A stretch of 64,000 bases of DNA, taken from Acidobacteriota bacterium (GTDB taxonomy: Bacteria > Acidobacteriota > Polarisedimenticolia > Gp22-AA2). Both the position numbers and the translations under genes were made by a program. Shown here piece by piece: positions 8,521 through 17,014 of this stretch (positions are counted from its first letter, which is position 1; each line of letters opens with the position of its first letter). Below the pieces are notes generated by a model. The model was not told where the DNA came from. It worked only from the letters and a program-made list of their open reading frames with translations, and did not search any database. The stretch is from positions 1 through 64,000 of the forward strand of contig QHXX01000022.1 in assembly GCA_003223135.1 (NCBI GenBank), read 5' to 3'.

Positions 8521-8871
8521 ATGAAGCTGTCGCGCAGGGCCGTGACCCGGGCCGTCATCGGCGCGCCCGTCATGCTGTTCGCCGCGTCGGTCGCCCGGCT
8601 GGAATCGCTCCTGGGATGGAAGGAGGCGCGCGCCGCGCAGGCGCCTGCGCCTTCACCCGCGCCCGAGGAAGCGCCCGCCGACTCGGCGCTCGGGCGCTTT
8701 CTGGCCCGCGAGGAGGAGGAGCTGTCGGGCGAGGAGCGTCGCAGGGTCCGCCGGCAGGTGGCGCAGCTGGAGCAGGCGCTCAAGGAGATCCGCGGCTTCA
8801 AGGTCACGAACGACGTCCCGCCGAGCGGCACGTTCAAAGCACTCAGGACGAGGCGGCCCCATGATCGCTGA
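8521..8871 (+). CDS. Small twin-arginine-signal protein coupled to amidase
   Basis: This 116-residue protein starts with MKLSRRAVTRAVIG, a twin-arginine-like signal followed by a hydrophobic stretch to about residue 30. A Pro/Ala linker and a charged helical segment (EEEELSGEERRRVRRQ, about 62-85) come next, and it ends in the short NDVPPSGTFKAL motif. It overlaps the amidase start by 11 bases, so the two are translationally coupled. The helix plus extended tail resembles the layout of GatC, which wraps around the GatA amidase, and suggests a small accessory subunit. That link is inference; no homologue was checked. Confidence 0.62.
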   Translation: MKLSRRAVTRAVIGAPVMLFAASVARLESLLGWKEARAAQAPAPSPAPEEAPADSALGRFLAREEEELSGEERRRVRRQVAQLEQALKEIRGFKVTNDVPPSGTFKALRTRRPHDR

Positions 8872-10324
8872 CGACATCCTCTACAAGCCGGTCACGGAGC
8901 TTTCGAAGATGGTGCGCGCACGGCAGGTCTCGCCTGTCGAGCTGACGCGGGCGTACCTGTCGCGCATCGAGGCGCTCAACCCGGTGCTGTCGGCCTTCGC
9001 CACGATCACCGGGGACCTCGCCCTGGAGCAGGCGAGACAGGCGGAGCGCGAGATCGCCGCCGGAAGAAACCGCGGGCCGCTGCACGGCATCCCGTACGGG
9101 GCGAAGGATCTGGTCGCGACGAAAGGGATCAGGACCACCTGGGGGGCGAGGCCGTTCGCCGACCGGGTGATCGACGACGACGCGGCGATCATCCGGAAAC
9201 TTCGCGGGGCGGGCGCCGTCCTGCTCGGCAAGCTGGCGATGATCGAGCTGGCCGGGGGCTTAGGGTACTCGAAGGGTGAGTCCTCGCTCACCGGGGCCGC
9301 GCACAACCCCTGGGCCCTCGACCGCTGGACCTGCGGATCGTCGTCCGGGTCGGGGGCGGCCGTGGCCGCGGCTCTGGTCCCGTTCGCCATCGGATCGGAG
9401 ACCTGGGGATCGATCATCTGCCCGTCGTCGTTCTGCGGCGTGTCGGGTTTGCGCCCAACATTCGGACGCGTGTCGCGGCAGGGAGCGATGGCCCTGTCAT
9501 GGACGCTCGACAAGCTCGGCCCGATGGCGCGCTCGGCGCGCGACTGCGAGATCGTCTTCGATCACATTCAGGGCCACGATCCGGACGACCCGTATTCCTC
9601 CGACGAGAAGCCGGCGCCGGCCTCCGACCCCGGTTCCGTCAAGACGCTGAAGGTCGCGTACCTCAAGCTCGATTTCGACAAGCAGGGCGACAAGTCGGTG
9701 GAAAAGGCGTTCCTTTTGGCCCTCGAAGACCTTCGTCGGGCCGGCGTTCACCTGGAGGAGGCGAAGTTGCCGGACCTCCCCTTCGAGGCGGCCGCCTCCG
9801 TCGTCCTGACCGCCGAGGTGGCCACGGCCTTCGAGGATCTTCAGAGATCGGGGGGCGCCCGCGATCTGGTCAGCCCCGACGCGCCCCTGTCGTTCGTGGT
9901 GGCACGAGCGGTGACCGGACCCGACTTCGTCAAGGCGCAGCGCGTGCGCACGGTCTGCCAGAAGGCGATGGCCGACTTGTTCGCGCGGCACGACGTCCTC
10001 CTCTACCCGGGCGAGGGGTACACCGCCTTCCCGATCGACAAGGACTTCAACGACATCGCCTGGTCCGACCCGGTGGGCGCCGCCGGCAATCTGTGCGGCC
10101 TTCCGGCGTTCGCCGTGCCGTGCGGCTTCGGCGCCGACGAGCTGCCGGTCAGCCTGACGGCGATGACTTCCGCCTTCGAGGAAAACAAGGGAATCTCCCT
10201 GGCACGCTTCTTCCAGGGCATCACGTCCTGGCACCTCAAGCGGCCGCCCCTTCTGCCCGTGGGCGTGACGCCCCTCGCCGGAGCGACAGGGTGGGACGTG
10301 TCCCCGCGGGCATCAGTGCCCTGA
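8861..10324 (+). CDS. Amidase signature family hydrolase
   Basis: A 487-residue amidase-signature enzyme related to GatA and to bacterial amidases, with a Ser-cisSer-Lys catalytic triad. The catalytic lysine lies in YGAKDLVATKG (about residue 82), and the serine-rich signature TCGSSSGSGAAVAAALVPF with SETWGSI supplies the other two. Complete length and clean motifs argue for an active hydrolase of small amides or amidated metabolites. It is not the GatCAB subunit itself, since gatB is absent and the substrate-binding part diverges. The upstream Tat-signal protein overlaps its start, which raises the possibility of a periplasmic complex. Substrate unknown. Confidence 0.87.
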   Translation: MIADDILYKPVTELSKMVRARQVSPVELTRAYLSRIEALNPVLSAFATITGDLALEQARQAEREIAAGRNRGPLHGIPYGAKDLVATKGIRTTWGARPFADRVIDDDAAIIRKLRGAGAVLLGKLAMIELAGGLGYSKGESSLTGAAHNPWALDRWTCGSSSGSGAAVAAALVPFAIGSETWGSIICPSSFCGVSGLRPTFGRVSRQGAMALSWTLDKLGPMARSARDCEIVFDHIQGHDPDDPYSSDEKPAPASDPGSVKTLKVAYLKLDFDKQGDKSVEKAFLLALEDLRRAGVHLEEAKLPDLPFEAAASVVLTAEVATAFEDLQRSGGARDLVSPDAPLSFVVARAVTGPDFVKAQRVRTVCQKAMADLFARHDVLLYPGEGYTAFPIDKDFNDIAWSDPVGAAGNLCGLPAFAVPCGFGADELPVSLTAMTSAFEENKGISLARFFQGITSWHLKRPPLLPVGVTPLAGATGWDVSPRASVP

Positions 10325-10333
10325 GGCGGGTGG

Positions 10334-11071
10334 ATGGATCCCAAGGGCCGAGTGGCGCTCATCAGCGGCGGCGCACGAATCGGGCAGGAAGTGGCCGCCG
10401 CCCTGGCGCGGCGCGGCTGTCACATAGCACTCACCTACAACAGGTCCCGCAAGAGCGCCGAGGAGACGGCGGACCGCGTGCGCTCGTTCGGGGCGCGCTC
10501 CATGGTGGTGAAGGCCGACCTGTCGCGGGCGGCGGGGGCGGCCGCGGCGGTGCACGCCGTCCACGGGAGGCTCGGCGGCCCGGATATCGTCGTCTGCATG
10601 GCGTCGGTGTACGAGCGGGTGCCGTTCGAAAAGCTGGACGAGCGGTCATTCCGGATGAACCTGGACGTCGACCTGGCGAGCGCCTTTTACCTCGCCCGCG
10701 AGGCGGCCCCGCAATTGAAGAAAGGCGGCGCCGGGCGCATCGTCCTGTTCGCCGACTGGCTGCCGAGAAGCGGCCGGCCGCGCTACCGCGGCTTCCTGCC
10801 GTACTACATCGCCAAGGCCGCCGTCGTCGGCCTGACCGAGAGCCTGGCGCTGGAGCTGGCGCCCGAGATCCTGGTGAACGCCATCGCTCCCGGTCCGATC
10901 CTCAAGCCGCCCGGCATGAGCGCCAGGGCCGATCGGGCCGTGCGCCGGGTGACGCCGCTCGGGCGCTGGGGCGGCCCCGAAGAAATCGCGCGCGCCCTTC
11001 TCTTCCTGGTCGAAACCGAGTTCGTCACCGGAGAGTGCATCCGGGTCGACGGCGGGCGTCACCTGCACTAG
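10334..11071 (+). CDS. Short-chain dehydrogenase/reductase
   Basis: A 245-residue classical SDR. The cofactor motif SGGARIGQEVAAALARRG and the following NRSRKSAEE (basic residues favouring NADPH) are close to the pteridine reductase/FolM branch. The active site YYIAKAAVVGLTES supplies the Tyr-x-x-x-Lys pair, with a Ser/Asp region shortly before it, and NAIAPGPIL follows. It ends in a typical GECIRVDGGRHL. It lies nine bases after the amidase gene and probably shares its transcript. It could be a pteridine, quinone or 3-oxoacyl reductase; sequence alone does not decide. Confidence 0.86.
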   Translation: MDPKGRVALISGGARIGQEVAAALARRGCHIALTYNRSRKSAEETADRVRSFGARSMVVKADLSRAAGAAAAVHAVHGRLGGPDIVVCMASVYERVPFEKLDERSFRMNLDVDLASAFYLAREAAPQLKKGGAGRIVLFADWLPRSGRPRYRGFLPYYIAKAAVVGLTESLALELAPEILVNAIAPGPILKPPGMSARADRAVRRVTPLGRWGGPEEIARALLFLVETEFVTGECIRVDGGRHLH

Positions 11072-11144
11072 TCCGGGCCATGGCCCGGCCCGATTGGAAG
11101 AGGCTGTTGTAGTATTCGCGTCCCATCATGGAGGATTACGGACA

Positions 11145-11819
11145 ATGAACCAGCCACGCACCTCCTCGCTCAGGATCGACGCCGTCCGTCCATGGGCGCT
11201 TGCCCTGCTCTTCGCGGTGGGCCTGGCGCTCGCCGTGTCGCCGGCCGTCGCCGCGATCGAGAATTACCAGATCGACCCCGCCCACAGCGCCGTGGGGTTC
11301 TCCATCCGGCACCTGTTCAGCAAGGTGCCGGGGCGGTTCACCAGGTTCGAGGGGAAGATCGCCCTGGACAGAGAGGACTGGTCGAAGAGCTCGGTCCAGG
11401 TGAGCATCGACGCCGGGAGCGTCGACACCAATGAGCCGAAGCGCGACCAGCACCTGCGCAGCGACGCGTTCTTCGACGTCGCCAAGTTCCCGAAGATCAC
11501 GTTCCAGTCGACGGCCGTGAAGCAGGTCGCACCGAACAAGCTTCAGGTCACGGGAAGCTTGACGATCCGCGGCACCACCAAGCCGGTGGCGCTCGACGTC
11601 GATGTCCTGGGCTTCGGGCCGGGCTACGGCGGCGTCGTCCGCGCCGGATTCGAGGCGCACGCGAAGATCAACCGGCAGGACTTCGGCGTCGCCTGGAACG
11701 ACGTGATCGAGGGCGGTGGCGCCGTCCTGGGCGATGAAGTGGAGATCAACATCAACGTCGAGGCGGCGAAGGAGCAGCCGAAGCCGGCCGCCAGCCCGGC
11801 CCCCAAGAAGGGCAACTGA
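11145..11819 (+). CDS. YceI-family periplasmic lipid-binding protein
   Basis: This protein of about 224 residues has a cleavable signal peptide (cleavage probable after AVSPAVAA) followed by the lipocalin-like YceI domain. Diagnostic motifs are YQIDPAHSAVGFSIRHL, KVPGRFTRFEG, TNEPKRDQHLRSDAFFDV and INRQDFGV. YceI proteins bind polyisoprenoid or amphiphilic molecules in the periplasm. ATG 11145 is chosen because a GGAGG sits ten bases upstream; the open frame extends further but lacks support. A -10-like TAGTAT occurs at 11110-11115. A short Pro/Ala-rich tail ends the protein. It is an isolated gene. Confidence 0.9.
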   Translation: MNQPRTSSLRIDAVRPWALALLFAVGLALAVSPAVAAIENYQIDPAHSAVGFSIRHLFSKVPGRFTRFEGKIALDREDWSKSSVQVSIDAGSVDTNEPKRDQHLRSDAFFDVAKFPKITFQSTAVKQVAPNKLQVTGSLTIRGTTKPVALDVDVLGFGPGYGGVVRAGFEAHAKINRQDFGVAWNDVIEGGGAVLGDEVEININVEAAKEQPKPAASPAPKKGN

Positions 11820-11931
11820 GGGGCCGGCTCGCCCCGCCCGCACCTGAATCGTACGGGACCACCGCGCCCGACGTGACGACTCCGGGCACGCCGGAAGCAG
11901 CGTTCTCCGGTCCCGCACGCCGCAACCCCGC

Positions 11932-12876
11932 TCAGCGGTCGATGGCGGGAGCGAGCCGCCTCCAGCCGCTTCCCTCGTGGTCGTAGTGGAAGATGCCGGG
12001 ATGGAGGATCTCCGCAAGGATCTCGAGCGACTCGACCAGGCGCGGTCCGGGGCGGTTGAAGAACAGGTGCCCGTCGGCGAGGAAGACCCGCCCGCCGCGC
12101 ACCGCCCGGAGACGCCCCCAGCCCGGCAGCTTCCGGAGAGCCTCCGCTTCCCGGGCGGTGCGTTCCAGGTCGAAGCCGCAGGGCAGGACGACGATCGTGT
12201 CCGGATCGGCGGCCGCGAGGCTGTCCCACGTCATCCCGGGTGAATGCCGTCCTGCCTCGCCGAACAGGTTGCGGCCCCCGGCCAGCGCTACGAGCTCGGG
12301 CATCCAGTTGCCCGCCGCCATCAGAGGATCGATCCACTCGACGCAGGCGACCATGGGGCGGCTGTCGATCCGGGCCGCGCGGGCCGCGATCGCCTCGACC
12401 CGCCCTTCCAGGTCCCGTCTCAACGCCCGGCCGCGTTCCGCGACCCCCAGCGCCTCCGAGACCCGCTCGATGTCCTTCCATACGTCCAGAAGATGCGCCG
12501 GCTGAAGGGCCAAAAGCGCCGGGCGCGAGCCGATCCACTCCCCGAGCGCCGTCTCGACGTCGCGCAGGCTCACGGCGCACACGTCGCACAGCGTCTGGGT
12601 GATCACCAGGTCGGGCCGGAGCTGCCGCAGCCGCGCGGCGTCGACGCGGTAGACCGAAAGAGCCTGCTCGAGGATCGCCCGGACCGAGACGTCGATGTCG
12701 CGACTCGGCCGCCCGGCGTCAAGGCGCGGCTCGGAGCAGGCGGGAAGATCGCGCACCGATTCGGGGACATCGCACTCGTGCGAGCGGCCCACGAGGCGAT
12801 CCTCGCAGCCGAGGGCGCAGACTATCTCGGTGCTGCTGGCGATGAGCGACACGACGCGCGTGGCTTCCCTGGACAC
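11932..12876 (-). CDS. btuF: BtuF-like cobalamin-binding protein
   Basis: A 314-residue protein with the class III periplasmic-binding fold of BtuF. VVSLIASSTEIVCALGC opens domain 1 and RSHECDVP is the conserved loop after it. DLVITQTLCDVCAVS, MVACVEWIDPLMAAGNWMPE and FFNRPGPRLVES follow. No signal peptide or lipobox precedes the domain, unlike a true periplasmic BtuF; such leaderless-protein versions exist and may bind B12 in the cytoplasm, or the start may be wrong. It is the last gene of the riboswitch-headed B12 locus, but a TAGACT six bases before its GTG suggests a second, internal promoter. No BtuC or BtuD permease is in the window. Confidence 0.8.
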   Translation of the reverse strand: MSREATRVVSLIASSTEIVCALGCEDRLVGRSHECDVPESVRDLPACSEPRLDAGRPSRDIDVSVRAILEQALSVYRVDAARLRQLRPDLVITQTLCDVCAVSLRDVETALGEWIGSRPALLALQPAHLLDVWKDIERVSEALGVAERGRALRRDLEGRVEAIAARAARIDSRPMVACVEWIDPLMAAGNWMPELVALAGGRNLFGEAGRHSPGMTWDSLAAADPDTIVVLPCGFDLERTAREAEALRKLPGWGRLRAVRGGRVFLADGHLFFNRPGPRLVESLEILAEILHPGIFHYDHEGSGWRRLAPAIDR

Positions 12877-12882
12877 GTCCGG

Positions 12883-12888
12883 AGTCTA
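12883..12888 (-). promoter_or_regulatory. Possible -10 element for a leaderless btuF transcript
   Basis: On the minus strand TAGACT is followed by exactly six bases (CCGGAC) and then the GTG start of the BtuF-like gene, with no Shine-Dalgarno sequence. No good -35 hexamer is visible. The same arrangement recurs at several other genes in the window, which is the main support. Confidence 0.4.
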
Positions 12889-12928
12889 CCTCGTCTCCGC
12901 GCCCCCGCCATGAAGACGCCTAGATTTG

Positions 12929-13672
12929 TCAGCGCGAAGAACTGGAATTCGGGCGGCGAACGACGCTCCAGGGCGACGGGAGGGGGCCGACGTACAGGAG
13001 GTCGTAGTCCACGACGGCGTGGATCGAGGGGAAGCCTTCGAAATAGCCCGCGATCCCGGCGGCGTCGAGCAGGAAGGTCGGATGGATCCGCGACAGGTCG
13101 ACGTTCACGGTCGCGTCGACGATACGCTCGAACCTGAGCGCCTGCAGGTGGTGGCTCACACGGACGTTCAGTCGGCGCGCCGCGGAGTCGTGGTGGACCT
13201 GCACCAGGAGCGGCATGTCGAGCGGCAGGGCGGTGGCGGCCGATGCGAAGGCGAAATTGAAGAAGGCGTTGCCGGCCACGTTGCCGCCGAACACGGAGGG
13301 GGTCACGAACGGGCCGCCGAAGACGGTGACATTCGGGAAGTAATCGAACTCGACCAGGTCGAAGCTGTCGGACGGGAACGAAGTGCGGTTGAGCCCGGTG
13401 GTGGCGCGGTTCCACAGGCCGAAGGCGATCTGCGAGAAGCCGTTCGGGTCCGCGAAGAAGCCCTCGGAGCGGATGGTCAGGATGGCGCCGAAGTCGAAGT
13501 CGGCGTCGGTGGAGAAAGACTGTCCGATGGGGGTCGAGAGCCGCGCAGTCGGGAGGGTGGTGTCGTACACGACCCGTAGCGTCCCTTCGCGATCGGCGGG
13601 GAAGTGGGACGGCTCCTCGGGCACAAACGTGAAGCGGGCGGCGACGTCTCCTTCGCCGAAGAAGGCGCCGGC
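12929..13672 (-). pseudogene. C-terminal fragment of the B12-locus surface protein, out of frame with the propeller
   Basis: This stretch reads as good protein-like sequence (FFGEGDVAARFTFVPEEP, then a beta-rich region with ADFDFGAILTIRSEGFF and DYDLLYVGPLPSPW near the end). It is in a different frame from the propeller segment immediately upstream. The only candidate start in frame, a GTG at 13624, cuts into the coherent sequence, and no ribosome-binding site is apparent, so it is best read as the continuation of the upstream gene after a single-base indel near 13660-13672. The region looks like a jelly-roll or lectin-like extracellular domain, but I do not recognise the family. Confidence 0.55.
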
Positions 13673-15045
13673 AGGGCGGCGACCGGTGCGCCGTTCTCCG
13701 CGTTGAAAATCAGGACGCGGGGCTCGAAGAAATTGCTGTCCGCGACCAGGAGATACCCGTCGCCGTCGAGCTCGATGGACGAGACCAGACCGGCGCTGTC
13801 GAAGATCGTGTCCCGCACCTCGCCGGTCGTAGGGTCGAACGACTTGACGAAGTTGTGGAACGAGGCGTCGGAGACGAGACAGTAGCCGCGCGTCGCCGAG
13901 TGGATCACGACACCGCTGACGTTTCCTCCGAGGACGTCATCGTCCACCAGGAGCCCGCGGGCGGCGCGGGTGACCGGGTCGATCGTTTCGATGCCGCCGC
14001 TCAGGACCGGCGCCGGCCGGTTGAAGCCGGGGAAGAGGCCGGCCAGCCCGACGTAGATGAGACCGGTCGCGGGCGCGTAAGACAGCGACTCGAAGGGATT
14101 CTGGCCGGAGAGGTCGATGACCTGGATCACCTGCCGGAGCACCGGATCGATGACCACGACCCGTCCGTTCATTAATTCGCTGAAGGAGGCGTCCGCGTCC
14201 TGCAGCGTGACGTAGATCAGGCCGTCGTGCAGAAGCGCCTGATCGGGCCGGGGATAACGGTCGCGGTTGCGGGCGTACGGCGTGAGGTCGATGCGATCCA
14301 CGATGTCGCCCGTCGCGAGGTCCATGACCGCGACGTCGCTGAACCCGGCGCCGTAGCGCGTGATGAATGCGGTGCCCGCGTCGCCGGCGGCCCCGGGCGG
14401 CGGGACAACGAGATCGAGAGGGTTCGACAGGTTGCCGGTCGAGTACTCGAAGAGCGTCTCGAACGGACCTTCCGGATTGAGCCCCTGCACGTTGTCGAAC
14501 GTGAATCGGTTCACAATGAACGGCCTTCCGTCCTCGACCCGCGCGATCGCGTCGCTGCTGATGATCTCGACGTCGTCCTCCACGCTGATCCGCGTGTCGT
14601 AGCGCACCGTGATGACGGAGACCTTGCCGATCGACCCCTGCAGGTCGGAGCCCGCGACGAGATACCGTCGCCGTTTCACCGCCACGAACGAGCCGTGTCC
14701 AGGGAATCCGAAGAGCGCCGCGGGCCCGGCCACCCGCCGGGCGCCATCCAGAGCCGTCCCTTCGAGATCGAGCAGGAGGCCGGCGTTTCCGACGCGGATC
14801 GGTCCGAAGAATCCGGTCGCCAGAGCGCCGCTGCCGTACGAGCCGCGCACTGCGATCTCCGGCGGCGCCTCGAACGCCTGCGGGACGCCGCCGGCGCTGA
14901 CCGAGAGGACGTGCGCCCGCGCCTCGAACGCCGGGTCGCCGTCGTCGAGCGATGCCTCGTCGAAGATCATCTCGAGGTCGAGATCGATGCCGCGATAGGT
15001 GAGTCCGGAGACGACGATCTCGGTGTCCGGGTAGGTCACCGACAT
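13668..15045 (-). pseudogene. Beta-propeller surface protein fragment, possible BtuG-like B12 binder
   Basis: About 460 residues of coherent sequence with repeated propeller-blade features: VAVMDLATGDIVDRIDL, GLIYVTLQDAD, VVVIDPVLRQVIQVIDL, GLIYVGLAGLF, VKSFDPTTGEVRDTIFD and VLIFNAENGAPVAALP. This is a YncE/YVTN-like repeat protein. It lies directly behind a BtuB-like receptor under a cobalamin riboswitch, the arrangement of the BtuG propeller lipoproteins that cap BtuB in Bacteroidetes. It lacks a signal peptide or lipobox because its 5' part appears fused or deleted into the receptor gene at 15045, and its 3' part shifts frame near 13668. The BtuG role is inference from fold and context. 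Confidence 0.6.
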
Positions 15046-17014
15046 TGACCTCGAAGGTCGCATCGAGGCCCTTGCGCAGACGCAGGCGGTAGCCGGCATC
15101 GTGCAGGTAGCGGGCGGGGAGCGCCTCGCTCGGGGTATTCGAAGGGTCGATGAAATTGCGCCCGACGTAGGTGAAGTCGTAGAACAGTCGGCCAGGGCCG
15201 GCCGCAAGTGTCGCGGAAGCGGTCATCTCGTTTTGCGGTCGTCCCGGCAGAAGACGCCCGTCCGTGGGCCGGCCGCTGACGTCGCGCGGCGCCTGGTGGG
15301 TGACGTTCAGGCTGCCGTTGAAGCGCTTTCCGATCCCGAGGGCAAGCGTCAGCTCGGCGCCGCGGATGCGCGCCCTGTCGAAATTTTGCGCCAGGACGGT
15401 GCTCTGCGAATTCGGGATGAACTGGATGAGGTCCTCCGCCAGGGTCTCGAACAGGGTGAATTCAACGCGCGCCGAGCGCAGGGCGCCCGCGGGCCGGGGG
15501 AGGGAGGCGGCGAGGCCCAGATCGAGGCTCCGCCCTCGCTCCGGCATGAGCGCGGGGTTTCCCTGCACAGACCCCTGGTTCCCGAACAGCTCGACGAAGT
15601 CCGGCAGGCGAGCGAAGCGGCCGAAGTTCCCCTTGACGGTGAGCGCCTCGGACGCCTTGAGTCGAAAGCCGATCTTGCCGGTGAGATAGCTGTCTTCTTC
15701 GTCCGGCAACACGACGCCTCCCGCCGAGCCCGGACGGAAGGTGCTGGCGTAGGCCTCGTGCCGCAGCGAGGGGTTGATGACGAGCCGGTCAGAGGCGAAG
15801 GAGATCTGATCCTCGAGCGTCACGACCGTGCCGTGGCGCATGGCCCGGCCGATGTCCGCGGGCCCGCGGATGGCGCGATCCTCGAGATCGGCGGTCTCGC
15901 GGCGCCGTGCCAGCAGAAACGAGATCGCCTGGCGGCCCGGGGCGGCGACGACGAGGCCGAACTCGGCTCCCAGCGTGTCGATCAGATTGACGGTGTCGAC
16001 CAGGCGGCCGGTGACGCTGGTCGGCCCTGTCGGGTCGTCGAACTCCTCGCGGTACCGCGTGTAGTCGGCGGCTACGCGCGCCAGGAGCCGCCCGCCGAGA
16101 ATCCCCGGCATCTCGAATTCGGGTCGCAGCAGCCAGCGGGTCGTCGCAAACCGCGCGTCGGGAGACTTGCAGCAGTCGAGGCCCGGAACGCCCCGGTCGC
16201 TCGCGAGCAGATCGGCGGCGAGCGCGAAGCGGCCGCGACGACCGCTCTTGAGCGTCGCCTGCCCCGACAGGTGCCCGCGGCGAAAATCGTTGTTCTCCCG
16301 GCGCAACGTGGCGTCGTCCCTCGGATCGTGAGGTGTGCCGTTATTGTCGAAGTGAAGGTAGGCGCCGTCGCCGCGGGCGCCGTCGAACCCGACCCGGTAG
16401 TCGCCGCGATCTCGCCGGCCGGCGATCGACGCGATCGCCTCCGTCGATCCGTACGACCCGGCCGAGGCCGAGCCGGTCGCCACCGGGGATCGGGACGCCC
16501 GGCGGGTGTGGATCAGGACCGCCCCTCCGATCGAGGCGGCCGGCAGCCCGGCCGGCGTGAAGCCGCGGTACACCTCGATCGACTCGACCTGTGCAAGCGG
16601 CAGGTCGGCCAGGTTCACCGCCCCGCCCAGAGCGCGATTGAGCGGCACGCCGTCGAGATAGACGACGACCTGCTCGGCGCTCGAGCCGCGGATCGAGACG
16701 GTGGCGTACTCCCCTCCCAGCCCCCGCACCTGGACCCCGACCATGTCACGCAGGAGCTCGGGGACCGACGTCACCTTGTCGGCGAAGTCTTCGGCGCGGA
16801 TCACGGTCGCGAAGGCGGTGGTGTCCAGCCCCGCCGCTTCGTCGGAGCTGCCGCGGACCTCGATCGTCTCGATCGGACCCTGCGCCGCGACCGGGGACGG
16901 AGCGGGTGCGGGAGTGGACGCGGGGGGAGCGGCGTCCTCGGCGCGGGCCGCGGCCGCCACGACCAGCACCTGGCCCGCGAGAAGCAGGGCCGCCCGCTGC
17001 GACCATCGGCTCAC
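15043..17014 (-). CDS. btuB: TonB-dependent receptor, BtuB-like, C-terminally truncated
   Basis: An outer-membrane receptor of about 656 visible residues. It has a signal peptide (to about residue 25), a TonB-box-like IETIEVRGS near residue 48, and a plug domain with VTSVPELLRDMVGVQVRG, STVSIRG-like STRG equivalents (YATVSIRGSSAEQVVVYLDG) and VESIEVYRG. A long 22-strand barrel follows, including FGRFARLPDFVELFG and LMPERGRSLDLGL. It starts within the last four bases of the upstream surface-protein gene. The barrel stops near GLDATFEVNVGD, about 25-30 residues short of a normal C-terminus. Beyond this the frame is non-coding and another gene's sequence takes over in a different frame. Cobalamin is the likely substrate from the riboswitch. 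Confidence 0.82.

Noticed and set aside
10334-11071. SDR as the missing ketoreductase of the KS/ACP pathway
   Set aside because: It lies 18 kb away in a different operon with an amidase and resembles the pteridine-reductase branch; no evidence links it to the pathway.
11073-11088. 16-base palindrome CCGGGCCATGGCCCGG after the SDR gene as a terminator
   Set aside because: No T-run follows within 15 bases; kept neither as terminator nor operator.
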